DNA from: Acetobacteraceae bacterium
GTDB taxonomy: Bacteria; Pseudomonadota; Alphaproteobacteria; Acetobacterales; Acetobacteraceae
Reading direction: 5' to 3'
Assembly (NCBI GenBank): GCA_019689515.1
Contig: JADGHI010000158.1
Location: forward strand, 1-7,981
Length of the DNA: 7,981 nt
A model generated the notes under the pieces. It was given only the letters and a program-made list of their open reading frames with translations, was not told the DNA's origin and made no database searches. How positions within the stretch are numbered: position 1 is the first letter of the stretch; each line of letters begins with the position of its first letter. Below are positions 1 to 6,489 of this stretch, one piece after another. The position numbers and the translations under genes are program-made.

Positions 1-13
1 CGGCGGGGCTCGG

Positions 14-34
14 GGGGGCGGCGGCCCCGCCCCC
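14..34 (-). terminator. GC hairpin downstream of the dienelactone hydrolase gene
   Basis: A perfect 8-bp inverted repeat, GGGGGCGG at 14-21 and CCGCCCCC at 27-34 with a 5-base loop, begins about ten bases past the stop codon of the minus-strand hydrolase gene. Neither strand has a T run after the stem, so it is not a classical intrinsic terminator. It may act as a transcript-end stabiliser, or may just be chance in GC-rich sequence. Confidence 0.35.
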
Positions 35-43
35 GCGCGACGT

Positions 44-745
44 TCAGCCCAGCACCTGCGCCAGCAATTCCGCCGAGCGCCCGTTGGCGATCGTCGCAGC
101 GCGGGCGTCGTAGGAGTGCCCGCCGACGCGCGCGAAGGCGTGGTCCACGCCGGGATAGACGTACACCTTGACCTGCGGGTGTCCCTTCAGCCCCTCGATG
201 ATCTGCTTCTGCGCCTCGGGGGGCACGAACCTGTCCTTCTCGGCGATGTGCATCAGGAGCGGCGTGCGGATCGAGCTCGCCTTGTCGAGCATCCCCTCGA
301 TGCCGACGCCGTAATAGGAGATGTTGCAGTCGGCGTCGGACTCCGCGGCCATGCGGTAGGCGAGGCGCCCGCCGAGGCAGAAGCCCATGGTCGCCGCCTT
401 GCCGTTTGCGCCGGGCAGCTTGCGCGCCGCCGCGAGCGTCGCCTTCAGGTCCTCCACCGCCTTGTCCTGGTCCATGCCCTTCATCAGCGCGAAGGCGCGG
501 TCCCATTGGTCCTGGCCGGCATCGGGGTCGAGCTGCACGCCGGGCTGCTGGCGCCAGAACAGATCGGGCGAGACGGCGAAGAAGCCCATTTCGGCGACCC
601 AGTCGGACAGGGCGCGCATGGTGCGGTTCACGCCGAAGATCTCCTGGATCATCACGACCGCGCCCGCGGGCTTCGTCTTCGGCTCGGCCAGGTAGGCCGT
701 GAACTCGCCGCTGCCGTCGGCGGCCTTGATGTGGATCTCGGGCAT
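44..745 (-). CDS. Dienelactone hydrolase family protein (233 aa)
   Basis: This is an alpha/beta hydrolase of the dienelactone hydrolase (carboxymethylenebutenolidase) family, a cytoplasmic enzyme. Characterised members open the lactone ring of dienelactones in catechol degradation. The family triad is visible: nucleophile Cys123 in GFCLGG, Asp171 in AEKDRFVPP and His202 in GVDHAFAR. The conserved glutamate that activates the cysteine is Glu35, in IQEIFGVN. Length is normal for the family. I chose the ATG at 745 because GGGAGGGAG lies about 7 bases upstream and the protein then opens with the usual strand region. A longer frame to 817 adds 24 residues with no ribosome-binding site and no family similarity. 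No catechol-pathway genes are nearby, so the true substrate is unknown; many homologues are general hydrolases. There is no signal peptide. Confidence 0.93.
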   Translation of the reverse strand: MPEIHIKAADGSGEFTAYLAEPKTKPAGAVVMIQEIFGVNRTMRALSDWVAEMGFFAVSPDLFWRQQPGVQLDPDAGQDQWDRAFALMKGMDQDKAVEDLKATLAAARKLPGANGKAATMGFCLGGRLAYRMAAESDADCNISYYGVGIEGMLDKASSIRTPLLMHIAEKDRFVPPEAQKQIIEGLKGHPQVKVYVYPGVDHAFARVGGHSYDARAATIANGRSAELLAQVLG

Positions 746-1238
746 CGTCGTTCTCCCTCCCTTGATGGCGTATCGCGCCTGCGCACGGACATAGCCCGAG
801 GCGCCCGGACCTGCCACCGTGCCGCGACGCCGCCGGCAGGACCAATGCCGCCCGCACGCCGCTGATTAGCGCTCGGCGGAAGCCAGCTTGGTCCGACGCG
901 GCAGGCGGCGGGGACAAGCCGCCAGCGCCGTGGCGATGAAGAGAATGTGACGCCGGGGCGGGGCCGAACTCCTCTGGCTTCGCTCCGCGCCGATCGGTCT
1001 GCGCCTCGGATGTTCCTGACGAAGGCCGAGGCGTCCCCCGCATGGACACGCTGCGGGAGAGGATCGGGCGTGGTGGGTCTTGAGCTCCGCCGTGACGGGA
1101 CCTTCCTCGTCTGGCACCATCCCTCGGACCGATCCCGCCCAGGTGAGGGCAGGGTTGCGCCCCCGTGGCCTCGCCTCGGTGCCGCGGCGGGAATGGATGG
1201 CGCGAAACGCCGCCCCGGTGGCGCGTTGAGCGAGGAGC
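746..1238. other. Divergent intergenic region without a supported gene
   Basis: These roughly 490 bases separate the divergently transcribed hydrolase and MFS transporter genes and must hold both promoters, but I cannot point to a convincing -35/-10 pair. Open frames cross it on both strands. Their translations are Arg/Pro/Ala/Ser-rich and match no family, as expected in GC-rich DNA. A small hairpin (GGCGGC 904-909, GCCGCC 918-923) is present. A 10-codon frame (1197-1229, plus) ends 9 bases before the transporter start. Confidence 0.6.
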
Positions 1239-2723
1239 ATGCGAGATACCCCGGGACGCCTGACCGCCGCCGATCTCGAGGCGAGCTTTGCCACCGACAT
1301 CCCTGCGCGGCTCGACCGGTTGCCCTGGGACCGGTTCCATTGGCTCGTCTGCGTCGCGCTGGGCGTCACCTGGATCCTGGACGGGCTGGAGGTGACGCTC
1401 GTCGGCTCGCTCGCCGGCGCCATCCACGAAAGCCCGAGCCTGCGCCTGAGCGGGACCCAGATCGGCCTGGCCGGTTCGGCCTATCTGGTCGGCGCCGTGA
1501 CCGGGGCGCTGCTGTTCGGCTGGCTGACCGACCGGCTGGGGCGGAAGCGGCTCTTCACCGTGACCGTCGCGGTCTATTTGCTAGCGACCATCGCCACCGG
1601 CTTCTCCTGGGACTTCTGGTCCTTCGCCCTGTTCCGCTTCCTGACCGGCGCCGGGATCGGCGGCGAGTACGCGGCGGTGAACTCGGCGATCCAGGAGCTG
1701 ATCCCGGCGCGCCGGAGGGGCACGACCGATCTCGCCATCAACGGTACCTTCTGGGCCGGGGCGGCGGCCGGCGCGGTGGCGGCGATCCTGGTGCTCGACC
1801 CGCGCGTGATGGATCCGGAGATCGGCTGGCGCGCCGCCTTCGTCGTCGGGGGCGTGCTGTCGGTCGTCGTGCTCGTGCTGCGCCGCTGGATTCCCGAGAG
1901 TCCGCGCTGGCTGATGACGCATGGCCGGCAGGAGGAGGCGGAGCGCATCGTCTCGTACATCGAGGCCGGCGTGGCCGCACGGCATGGCGGTTCCCTGCCG
2001 CCGCTGGAATACGGCCCGATCCGCCTGCGCCGGCGCGGGCATGTGACGATCGGCGAGGTGGTGCGCGTGATGTTCGGCGAGCACCGCGACCGCGCCATCC
2101 TGGGCCTGGTGCTGATGGCCTGCCAAGCCTTCTGCTATAATGGTGTATTTTTCACCTACGCGCTGGTCCTGACGAAGTTCTACGGCATCCCCTCGGGCGA
2201 TGTCGGCTGGTTCATGCTGCCCTTCGCGCTGGGCAACCTGGCCGGCCCGCTGACCCTCGGGCACTTCTTCGATTCCGTCGGCCGCAAGCCGATGATCACC
2301 GCGACCTACGCCATCGCCGGCGTGCTGATGGCCGCGACGGGGCTGCTGTTCGCCATGGGGGTGCTCTCGGCCTGGGCGCAGACGGCGTGCTGGACGGCGA
2401 TCTTCTTCGTCGCCTCCGCCGCGGCCTCGGCGGCCTACCTGACCGTGGGAGAGAGCTTCCCGCTGGAGATGCGCGCGATGGGGATCGCGGTGTTCTATGC
2501 CTTCGGCACTGGGGTCGGGGGCATCGTCGGTCCGGTGCTGTTCGGCGCGCTGATCGAGGCGGGCGAGCGGACGCACATCATGTGGGGCTACCTGATCGCC
2601 GCGGCCCTGATGCTGGCGGCGGCGATCGTGGAATGGCGGCTCGGCTTCGCGGCGGAGCGCAAGTCGCTGGAGAGCGTGGCGGCGCCGCTCTCCTCGGTGC
2701 CGGGGACCCATCCGGTGCCCTGA
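1239..2723 (+). CDS. MFS transporter, metabolite:H+ symporter type (494 aa)
   Basis: This is an inner-membrane secondary transporter of the major facilitator superfamily with about 12 hydrophobic helices in two halves. Visible signatures are the helix-1 acidic motif DGLEVTLVGS (48-57), MFS motif A GWLTDRLGRKR (94-104) and GAGIGGEY (137-144). PESPRWL follows helix 6 (219-225), the second motif A is GHFFDSVGRK (341-350), and ESFPLEMRAMG (405-415) sits in the second half. These resemble the sugar-porter and aromatic-acid:H+ symporter branches, but the substrate cannot be read from sequence. An in-frame TGA at 1227-1229 rules out any longer frame. The GAGGAG motif ends only one base before the ATG, which is unusually close. 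The N-terminus (LTAADLEASFATDIPARLDRLP) is hydrophilic and cytoplasmic. The gene stands alone, divergent from the hydrolase, so pathway context is missing. Confidence 0.92.
   Translation: MRDTPGRLTAADLEASFATDIPARLDRLPWDRFHWLVCVALGVTWILDGLEVTLVGSLAGAIHESPSLRLSGTQIGLAGSAYLVGAVTGALLFGWLTDRLGRKRLFTVTVAVYLLATIATGFSWDFWSFALFRFLTGAGIGGEYAAVNSAIQELIPARRRGTTDLAINGTFWAGAAAGAVAAILVLDPRVMDPEIGWRAAFVVGGVLSVVVLVLRRWIPESPRWLMTHGRQEEAERIVSYIEAGVAARHGGSLPPLEYGPIRLRRRGHVTIGEVVRVMFGEHRDRAILGLVLMACQAFCYNGVFFTYALVLTKFYGIPSGDVGWFMLPFALGNLAGPLTLGHFFDSVGRKPMITATYAIAGVLMAATGLLFAMGVLSAWAQTACWTAIFFVASAAASAAYLTVGESFPLEMRAMGIAVFYAFGTGVGGIVGPVLFGALIEAGERTHIMWGYLIAAALMLAAAIVEWRLGFAAERKSLESVAAPLSSVPGTHPVP
2133..2141 (+). 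promoter_or_regulatory. Extended -10 promoter-like box inside the MFS gene
   Basis: The bases TGCTATAAT match the bacterial extended -10 consensus (TGnTATAAT) exactly, in an AT-rich patch within very GC-rich coding sequence. The hexamer 17 bases upstream (TGATGG, 2113-2118) is a poor -35, though extended -10 promoters tolerate this. It encodes Cys-Tyr-Asn in the transporter. Function is unproven. Confidence 0.25.
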
Positions 2724-2859
2724 CGCGGAGCGTTGCGCAACGGTCGGATGCAATTGGCCGCGTGCCCTCGTCGCTGCCGGCGGGTGCGCCTGGATTTTCT
2801 CAATCCTGGCAAAATCTTGCCGCAGTTTCCGGCGTCAGGATGTGAGCCGCGCGAGATAT

Positions 2860-2875
2860 GCATGCGCGGCATGCG
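2860..2875 (+). repeat. Tandem GCATGCG repeats upstream of the small RHH-like gene
   Basis: Two copies of GCATGCG (2860-2866 and 2869-2875) lie with a 9-base period about 75 bases before the 59-codon gene. The core GCATGC is palindromic. A 7-bp hairpin (CGCGGCG 2879-2885, loop CAT, CGCCGCG 2889-2895) follows directly. The layout could be an operator, but nothing in the sequence proves binding. Confidence 0.3.
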
Positions 2876-2946
2876 GACCGCGGCGCATCGCCGCGCCGGC
2901 AGCTGCGTTATGCTGCGCTGCGACACGAAGCCGAGGACCGGATGTC

Positions 2947-3126
2947 ATGGCTGAAGTGACTGTCGAACTCGAACTGCCCGAAGAGATCGCCCGGCAGATT
3001 GCGCGCCGCGCCGCCGCTCTCGGCACCACGCCCGAGGCCTGGGTGCAGGCGGTGGTGGAGGATGTCGTCGCCGACCTGCCGGAGGACGAGCGCGGGCCCG
3101 GACCGGACGACTTCATCTGCCGCTGA
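2947..3126 (+). CDS. Small acidic protein, ribbon-helix-helix-like (59 aa)
   Basis: This is an uncharacterised small protein. The pattern is a short strand (VTVELEL, 4-10), a helix beginning PEEIARQIARRAAA (11-24), a turn at LGTTPE, a second helix AWVQAVVEDVVADL (31-44) and an acidic, Pro/Gly-rich tail ending FICR. Strand-helix-helix with Leu-Pro-Glu-Glu before helix one is typical of CopG/ParD/VapB-like antitoxins. The strand residues that should face DNA (Thr5, Glu7, Glu9) are acidic rather than basic, which argues against ordinary DNA binding. I chose the ATG at 2947 because GAGGA lies 9 bases upstream; the same frame extends further up without a good site. No toxin-like gene is adjacent: the next gene converges and encodes ankyrin repeats. 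It could be an orphan antitoxin or an unrelated small regulator. Confidence 0.72.
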   Translation: MAEVTVELELPEEIARQIARRAAALGTTPEAWVQAVVEDVVADLPEDERGPGPDDFICR

Positions 3127-3149
3127 GCGCATGAGCGGAGGCGGGCGGA

Positions 3150-3166
3150 GAGGCCATGCCGGCCTC
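3150..3166. terminator. Hairpin between converging genes
   Basis: GAGGCC (3150-3155) and GGCCTC (3161-3166) form a 6-bp stem with a 5-base loop in the 38-base space between the small gene ending at 3126 and the ankyrin gene converging from the right. The stem overlaps the ankyrin stop codon. No T run follows on either strand, so a bidirectional terminator role is only suggested by position. Confidence 0.25.
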
Positions 3167-3731
3167 AGCCGCTGCCCCGCGCCGCCGCGCGCATCAGCGC
3201 GGCAGCCTCGGTGAACCCGGCGCGTTCGGCGTCCTCGATCGGCGTCGAACAATCGTCGATCCGCGTGCGTGCCGCCGGATCCGCGCCATGCGCAAGCAGC
3301 AGACGCAACGCCGCGAGATCACGCCGCGCGACCGCATGATGCAGCGCGGTGCCATCATTCAGGCCGTGCTGCTCCGGGTCGGCGCCGTGTGCGAGCAACA
3401 GGGCGAGGACCGCATGGCGGTCGGGACGTGGGGCATCAATTGCCTGGAATAGCGGAGGGAAGCCGTCCTCGGCCGGAGCGCGAGGGGCGGCGCCGAGTGC
3501 GAGCATCCGCTCGATCAGCTCCAGCGGCCCGAGCCGGATCGCCAGGTCGAGCGGCCGATCGGCGAGGCCGAGGAACTCGGCATCCAGCACGCAATTGGGA
3601 AAGCCCGGCGGGTCGCCCAGCGCCAGGCGCAATGCATCGAGATCGCCGCGCCGGCAGGCTTCCTCCGCGGCCTGGCAACGCCGGAACAGCGCGCAGCGGC
3701 GCGCAGCCTCGTCGTCCTCGCCGGCCCCCAT
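3165..3731 (-). CDS. Ankyrin-repeat protein (188 aa)
   Basis: This is a soluble ankyrin-repeat protein, presumably a protein-binding scaffold in the cytoplasm since no signal peptide or membrane segment is seen. After a helical, charged start (AARRCALFRRCQAAEEACRRGD, residues 9-30) come about four repeats. They are PLDLAIRLGPLELIERMLALGA (60-81), PPLFQAID with HAVLALLLAHGADP (92-119), GTALHHAVARRDLAALRLLLAHGADP (127-152) and a degenerate TPIEDAERAGFTEAAALM (163-180). The TALHHAV and LLLAHGADP cores are classic. The ATG at 3731 has AAGGGG 8 bases upstream. A longer frame to 3905 would run through the terminator hairpin and the neighbouring mini-gene, so I reject it. The partner is unknown. The gene lies beyond a strong terminator from the upstream binding-protein transcript, so it probably has its own promoter in the short space before 3731 or relies on readthrough. 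Confidence 0.87.
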   Translation of the reverse strand: MGAGEDDEAARRCALFRRCQAAEEACRRGDLDALRLALGDPPGFPNCVLDAEFLGLADRPLDLAIRLGPLELIERMLALGAAPRAPAEDGFPPLFQAIDAPRPDRHAVLALLLAHGADPEQHGLNDGTALHHAVARRDLAALRLLLAHGADPAARTRIDDCSTPIEDAERAGFTEAAALMRAAARGSG

Positions 3732-3764
3732 GCGTCGCGCCCCTTCATGCAGGCCATGGCGTGC

Positions 3765-3801
3765 GAAAGGCCCCGGCTGGGTGTGCCCGCCGGGGCCTTT
3801 C
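3765..3801 (-). terminator. Strong bidirectional intrinsic terminator
   Basis: GAAAGGCCCCGGC (3765-3777) and GCCGGGGCCTTTC (3789-3801) form a perfect 13-bp inverted repeat with an 11-base loop. The A run at one foot pairs with the T run at the other, the design of terminators that work in both directions. It lies downstream of the 25-codon frame and the binding-protein gene on the minus strand, and most likely ends their transcript. It sits just before the ankyrin start, insulating that gene. Confidence 0.8.
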
Positions 3802-3835
3802 CATTGTATGACGGTCGGGATCGACCTGCGAATGC

Positions 3836-3913
3836 CTAGGAAGCCAGCCCCGCAATGGCGGGGGTGATGATCCAGGCCGAGGGCACGGCGCCCGACATCA
3901 GACAATGAGACAC
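3836..3913 (-). CDS. Candidate 25-residue peptide with a near-perfect Shine-Dalgarno
   Basis: A GTG at 3913 opens a 25-codon frame ending in TAG at 3836. The product begins (M)SHCLMSGAVPSAW and ends IITPAIAGLAS: one Cys, one Trp, no acidic residue, and a mildly hydrophobic C-terminal half too short for a sure membrane helix. The ribosome-binding site is exceptional. AAAGGAGGTGATCCAG runs directly into the GTG, with AGGAGG 7 bases before the start, complementary to the 3' tail of 16S rRNA over its full length. An ATG at codon 6 is too far away to use this site. The frame lies 68 bases after the binding-protein stop and before a strong terminator, so it may be the last cistron of that transcript. 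I recognise no family and no peptide-modifying enzyme nearby. The stretch could instead be a structured RNA. Confidence 0.5.
   Translation of the reverse strand: MSHCLMSGAVPSAWIITPAIAGLAS
3848..3863 (-). other. Short hairpin inside the mini-gene
   Basis: CCCCGC (3848-3853) and GCGGGG (3858-3863) form a perfect 6-bp stem with a 4-base loop over the last codons of the 25-codon frame. Together with the neighbouring SD-complementary segment it makes this short stretch more structured than its surroundings. Confidence 0.4.
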
Positions 3914-3929
3914 TGGATCACCTCCTTTC
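3914..3929 (-). promoter_or_regulatory. Extended Shine-Dalgarno of the mini-gene
   Basis: Read on the minus strand, GAAAGGAGGTGATCCA is complementary to the conserved end of 16S rRNA (GGATCACCTCCTTTC), well beyond the usual 4-6 bases. It decides the GTG start at 3913. TGATCCAG is also exactly complementary to CTGGATCA in the coding sequence (plus-strand 3868-3875), so the site could be masked by the message itself. Confidence 0.65.
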
Positions 3930-3981
3930 GTTTGTTGACGACTGCCCGCCCATCTGGGGAGCGGCACGCCGTCCCGCAACC

Positions 3982-5115
<1,134 letters not shown>

Positions 5116-5131
5116 CCTTGTAGTTCCTTTC

Positions 5132-5165
5132 CCTGTCGTCCGGCGGATTCCTGTCGTCCGGCGGA
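5132..5165 (-). repeat. Two exact 16-base tandem repeats in the binding-protein leader
   Basis: CCTGTCGTCCGGCGGA (plus strand) occurs at 5132-5147 and again at 5150-5165, an 18-base period with two spacer bases. Each copy contains the short palindrome TCCGCCGGA. The array ends about 16 bases before the minus-strand start codon, touching the ribosome-binding site. It could be a two-site operator or a leader RNA element. It is unlikely to be coding because the signal peptide starts after it. Confidence 0.75.
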
Positions 5166-5378
5166 CGGGTGGGCCGGCCTGGCCACCGCGCATGCCCGCC
5201 GTCGCACACTGAACGGTAGGCGAGGCGACGGCATCGGCGCCAGCGTCGTCGCACGTTCCTCGGGGTGCGCGGAGCGCTGCATGCGGCGGTGCCAGGATCA
5301 GCCGGCCCACGATGTGGCGGGAACCGGGCCGGCGATGCCGGCGTAGCGGAGGCGAACCGAGCCGGAGGAGGCCATCCC

Positions 5379-5906
5379 ATGTCGCCCTTGCCGCTGGACG
5401 CGTCGGCGGAGATCCGCCGAATCGAGGAGTGCCATCCCATCCAGCGCCGGGTCTGGCGCGTCCAGCGAATCGGCTGGTTGGGGATGGCGCTGTTCGTCCT
5501 CGCGGCGCTGCTCGGGCTCATGGGCCGCGGCGGGCCGCTTGCCGAAGCCGAGACGACTACGCCGGACGGCGCGCTGCGCATCCGCTACGAGCGCATGCAG
5601 CGACTCGGCTCCCCGACGACGCTGCGCATCGAGGCGCGGGCCGGCGCCGTGGAGGAAGGCGCGATCGCGCTGCAGCTCGACCGGGCCTTCCTGCGCGACT
5701 GGCGGCTTCGGCCGGGCGTGCCGGTGCCCATCGCCGCCGCGGCCGGGCCAGACGGGCTGCTCCTGCGCTTCCGCGCCGCCCCGGACGCGCTGCATGTCGC
5801 TGCCGTGCTCGAGATGACGCCCGAGCGCGCCTTCATGATCGCGCGGCCCGAGATCGCGGTCGGCGACGGCCCCCCGGCGCGGCTGCTCATCCTGGTCTGG
5901 CCCTGA
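5379..5906 (+). CDS. Membrane-anchored protein of unknown function, paired with a YetF protein (175 aa)
   Basis: I recognise no characterised family. The N-terminal 30 residues are rich in Arg and charge (EIRRIEE, IQRRVWRVQR). They are followed by a single hydrophobic helix (about 31-49, IGWLGMALFVLAALLGLMG). A soluble domain of about 120 residues follows, with alternating hydrophobic patterns suggesting beta strands (ALRIRYERM, TLRIEARAG, LLLRFRA, LHVAAVLEM). By the positive-inside rule the N-terminus is cytoplasmic and the C-terminal domain extracytoplasmic. The ATG at 5379 has GGAGGAG 8 bases upstream; a longer frame to 5265 has no such site. The stop is 12 bases before the YetF gene, so the two are almost surely cotranscribed and may work together. 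The upstream space is shared with the divergent binding-protein gene. Confidence 0.85.
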   Translation: MSPLPLDASAEIRRIEECHPIQRRVWRVQRIGWLGMALFVLAALLGLMGRGGPLAEAETTTPDGALRIRYERMQRLGSPTTLRIEARAGAVEEGAIALQLDRAFLRDWRLRPGVPVPIAAAAGPDGLLLRFRAAPDALHVAAVLEMTPERAFMIARPEIAVGDGPPARLLILVWP

Positions 5907-5918
5907 GGAGGCGGAGCG
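5907..5918 (+). promoter_or_regulatory. Ribosome-binding site in the operon gap
   Basis: The gap between the two genes is only 12 bases and is almost entirely purine-rich Shine-Dalgarno sequence (GGAGGCGGAGCG), overlapping the end of the upstream gene. This supports translational coupling and fixes the YetF start at 5919. Confidence 0.6.
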
Positions 5919-6389
5919 ATGGAAACGGTCCTGCGCGCCATCGCGATCTACCTGGTGCTGCTGGTGGTGTTCCGCCTCGCGGGGCGGCGGACGCTGCGCG
6001 AGCTGACGGCCTTCGACTTCGTCCTCCTCCTCCTCGTCGGCGAGGCGACGCAGCAGGCGCTGCTGGCCGACGACTTCTCGGTCACCAACGCGGTTATCGC
6101 CATCGTGACCCTGATCGGGCTCGACGTCGCCATGTCGATGCTCAAGCAGCGCGCGAGTCTGGTCGAGCGGCTGATCGACGGTGTGCCCACGATCCTGGTC
6201 GCGGACGGGAAGCCGCTTCGCGACCGCATGCGGATGGCCCGGGTGGACGACCAGGACGTGCTGGAACGCGCGCGCGCCCTGCAGGGGCTGGAGCGAATGG
6301 ACCAGATCCGCTTCGCCGTGCTGGAGCCAGGCGGCGACATCACGATCATCCCGCAGCCGGAGGGGCGCGGCGGGGCAGGGCGCGGCTGA
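5919..6389 (+). CDS. YetF/DUF421 family membrane protein (156 aa)
   Basis: This is an inner-membrane protein of the DUF421/YetF family, small proteins with N-terminal helices and a cytoplasmic YetF domain; their biochemical role is unsettled. Helices are predicted at about 5-20, 32-48 and 56-76. The family motif is clear: FRLAGRRTLRELTAFDFVLL begins at 18, followed by GEATQQALLADD (41-52). The cytoplasmic domain shows RLIDGVPTILVADGKP (84-99), the MARVDDQDVLERARALQG helix (106-123) and the closing strand pair FAVLEPGGDITIIPQ (132-146). Length is normal for the short form. The last ten residues are a Gly/Arg-rich tail. It directly follows the membrane-anchored gene in an operon, and I infer that the two proteins act together in the envelope. 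Confidence 0.93.
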   Translation: METVLRAIAIYLVLLVVFRLAGRRTLRELTAFDFVLLLLVGEATQQALLADDFSVTNAVIAIVTLIGLDVAMSMLKQRASLVERLIDGVPTILVADGKPLRDRMRMARVDDQDVLERARALQGLERMDQIRFAVLEPGGDITIIPQPEGRGGAGRG

Positions 6390-6445
6390 GGCCGGAGGTG
6401 GACCATGCGCCGGCTGCCTTTGCGGCGGGCGCAACCGATGGTAGT

Positions 6446-6474
6446 TTGACCGGCTCGTATCGACCCGCCCTTGC
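6446..6474 (+). promoter_or_regulatory. Possible promoter of the first lipoprotein gene
   Basis: TTGACC at 6446-6451 is a good -35 match in the 100-base gap before the lipoprotein gene. The hexamer 17 bases on (CCTTGC) is a poor -10, so only the -35 half is convincing. Confidence 0.25.
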
Positions 6475-6489
6475 CTTGCGGAGCGCCCC

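Noticed and set aside
866..1423. Minus-strand frame in the gap upstream of the MFS gene
   Set aside because: It begins inside the MFS coding region and reads as Arg/Ser/Pro/Ala-rich with no motif or ribosome-binding site.
947..2140. Long plus-strand frame (397 codons) overlapping the MFS gene in another frame
   Set aside because: Its translation is Arg/Pro/Gly-rich with no domain, while the overlapping frame has clear MFS motifs and helices. It is a GC-rich shadow frame.
2731..2742. Palindrome CGTTGCGCAACG just after the MFS stop
   Set aside because: A 12-base palindrome without loop or T run cannot act as a terminator, and a lone site gives no evidence of regulator binding.
1581..2753. Minus-strand frame of 390 codons opposite the MFS gene
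   Set aside because: Composition is His/Gln/Arg/Gly-rich, with no family signature and no ribosome-binding site. It is antisense to a well-supported gene.
2733..2954. Short plus-strand frame between the MFS and RHH-like genes
   Set aside because: It starts at a TTG with no ribosome-binding site, overlaps the next gene's start in another frame, and has no recognisable features.
3911..3930. Possible 3' fragment of a 16S rRNA gene (CTGGATCACCTCCTTTC)
   Set aside because: Only the last bases match. The preceding rRNA sequence expected upstream is absent, and the match is explained by a Shine-Dalgarno on the opposite strand.
5328..5342. GCCGGC-GAT-GCCGGC hairpin before the membrane-anchored gene
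   Set aside because: Short GC palindromes of this size are common at this composition, and no gene end or T run is beside it.
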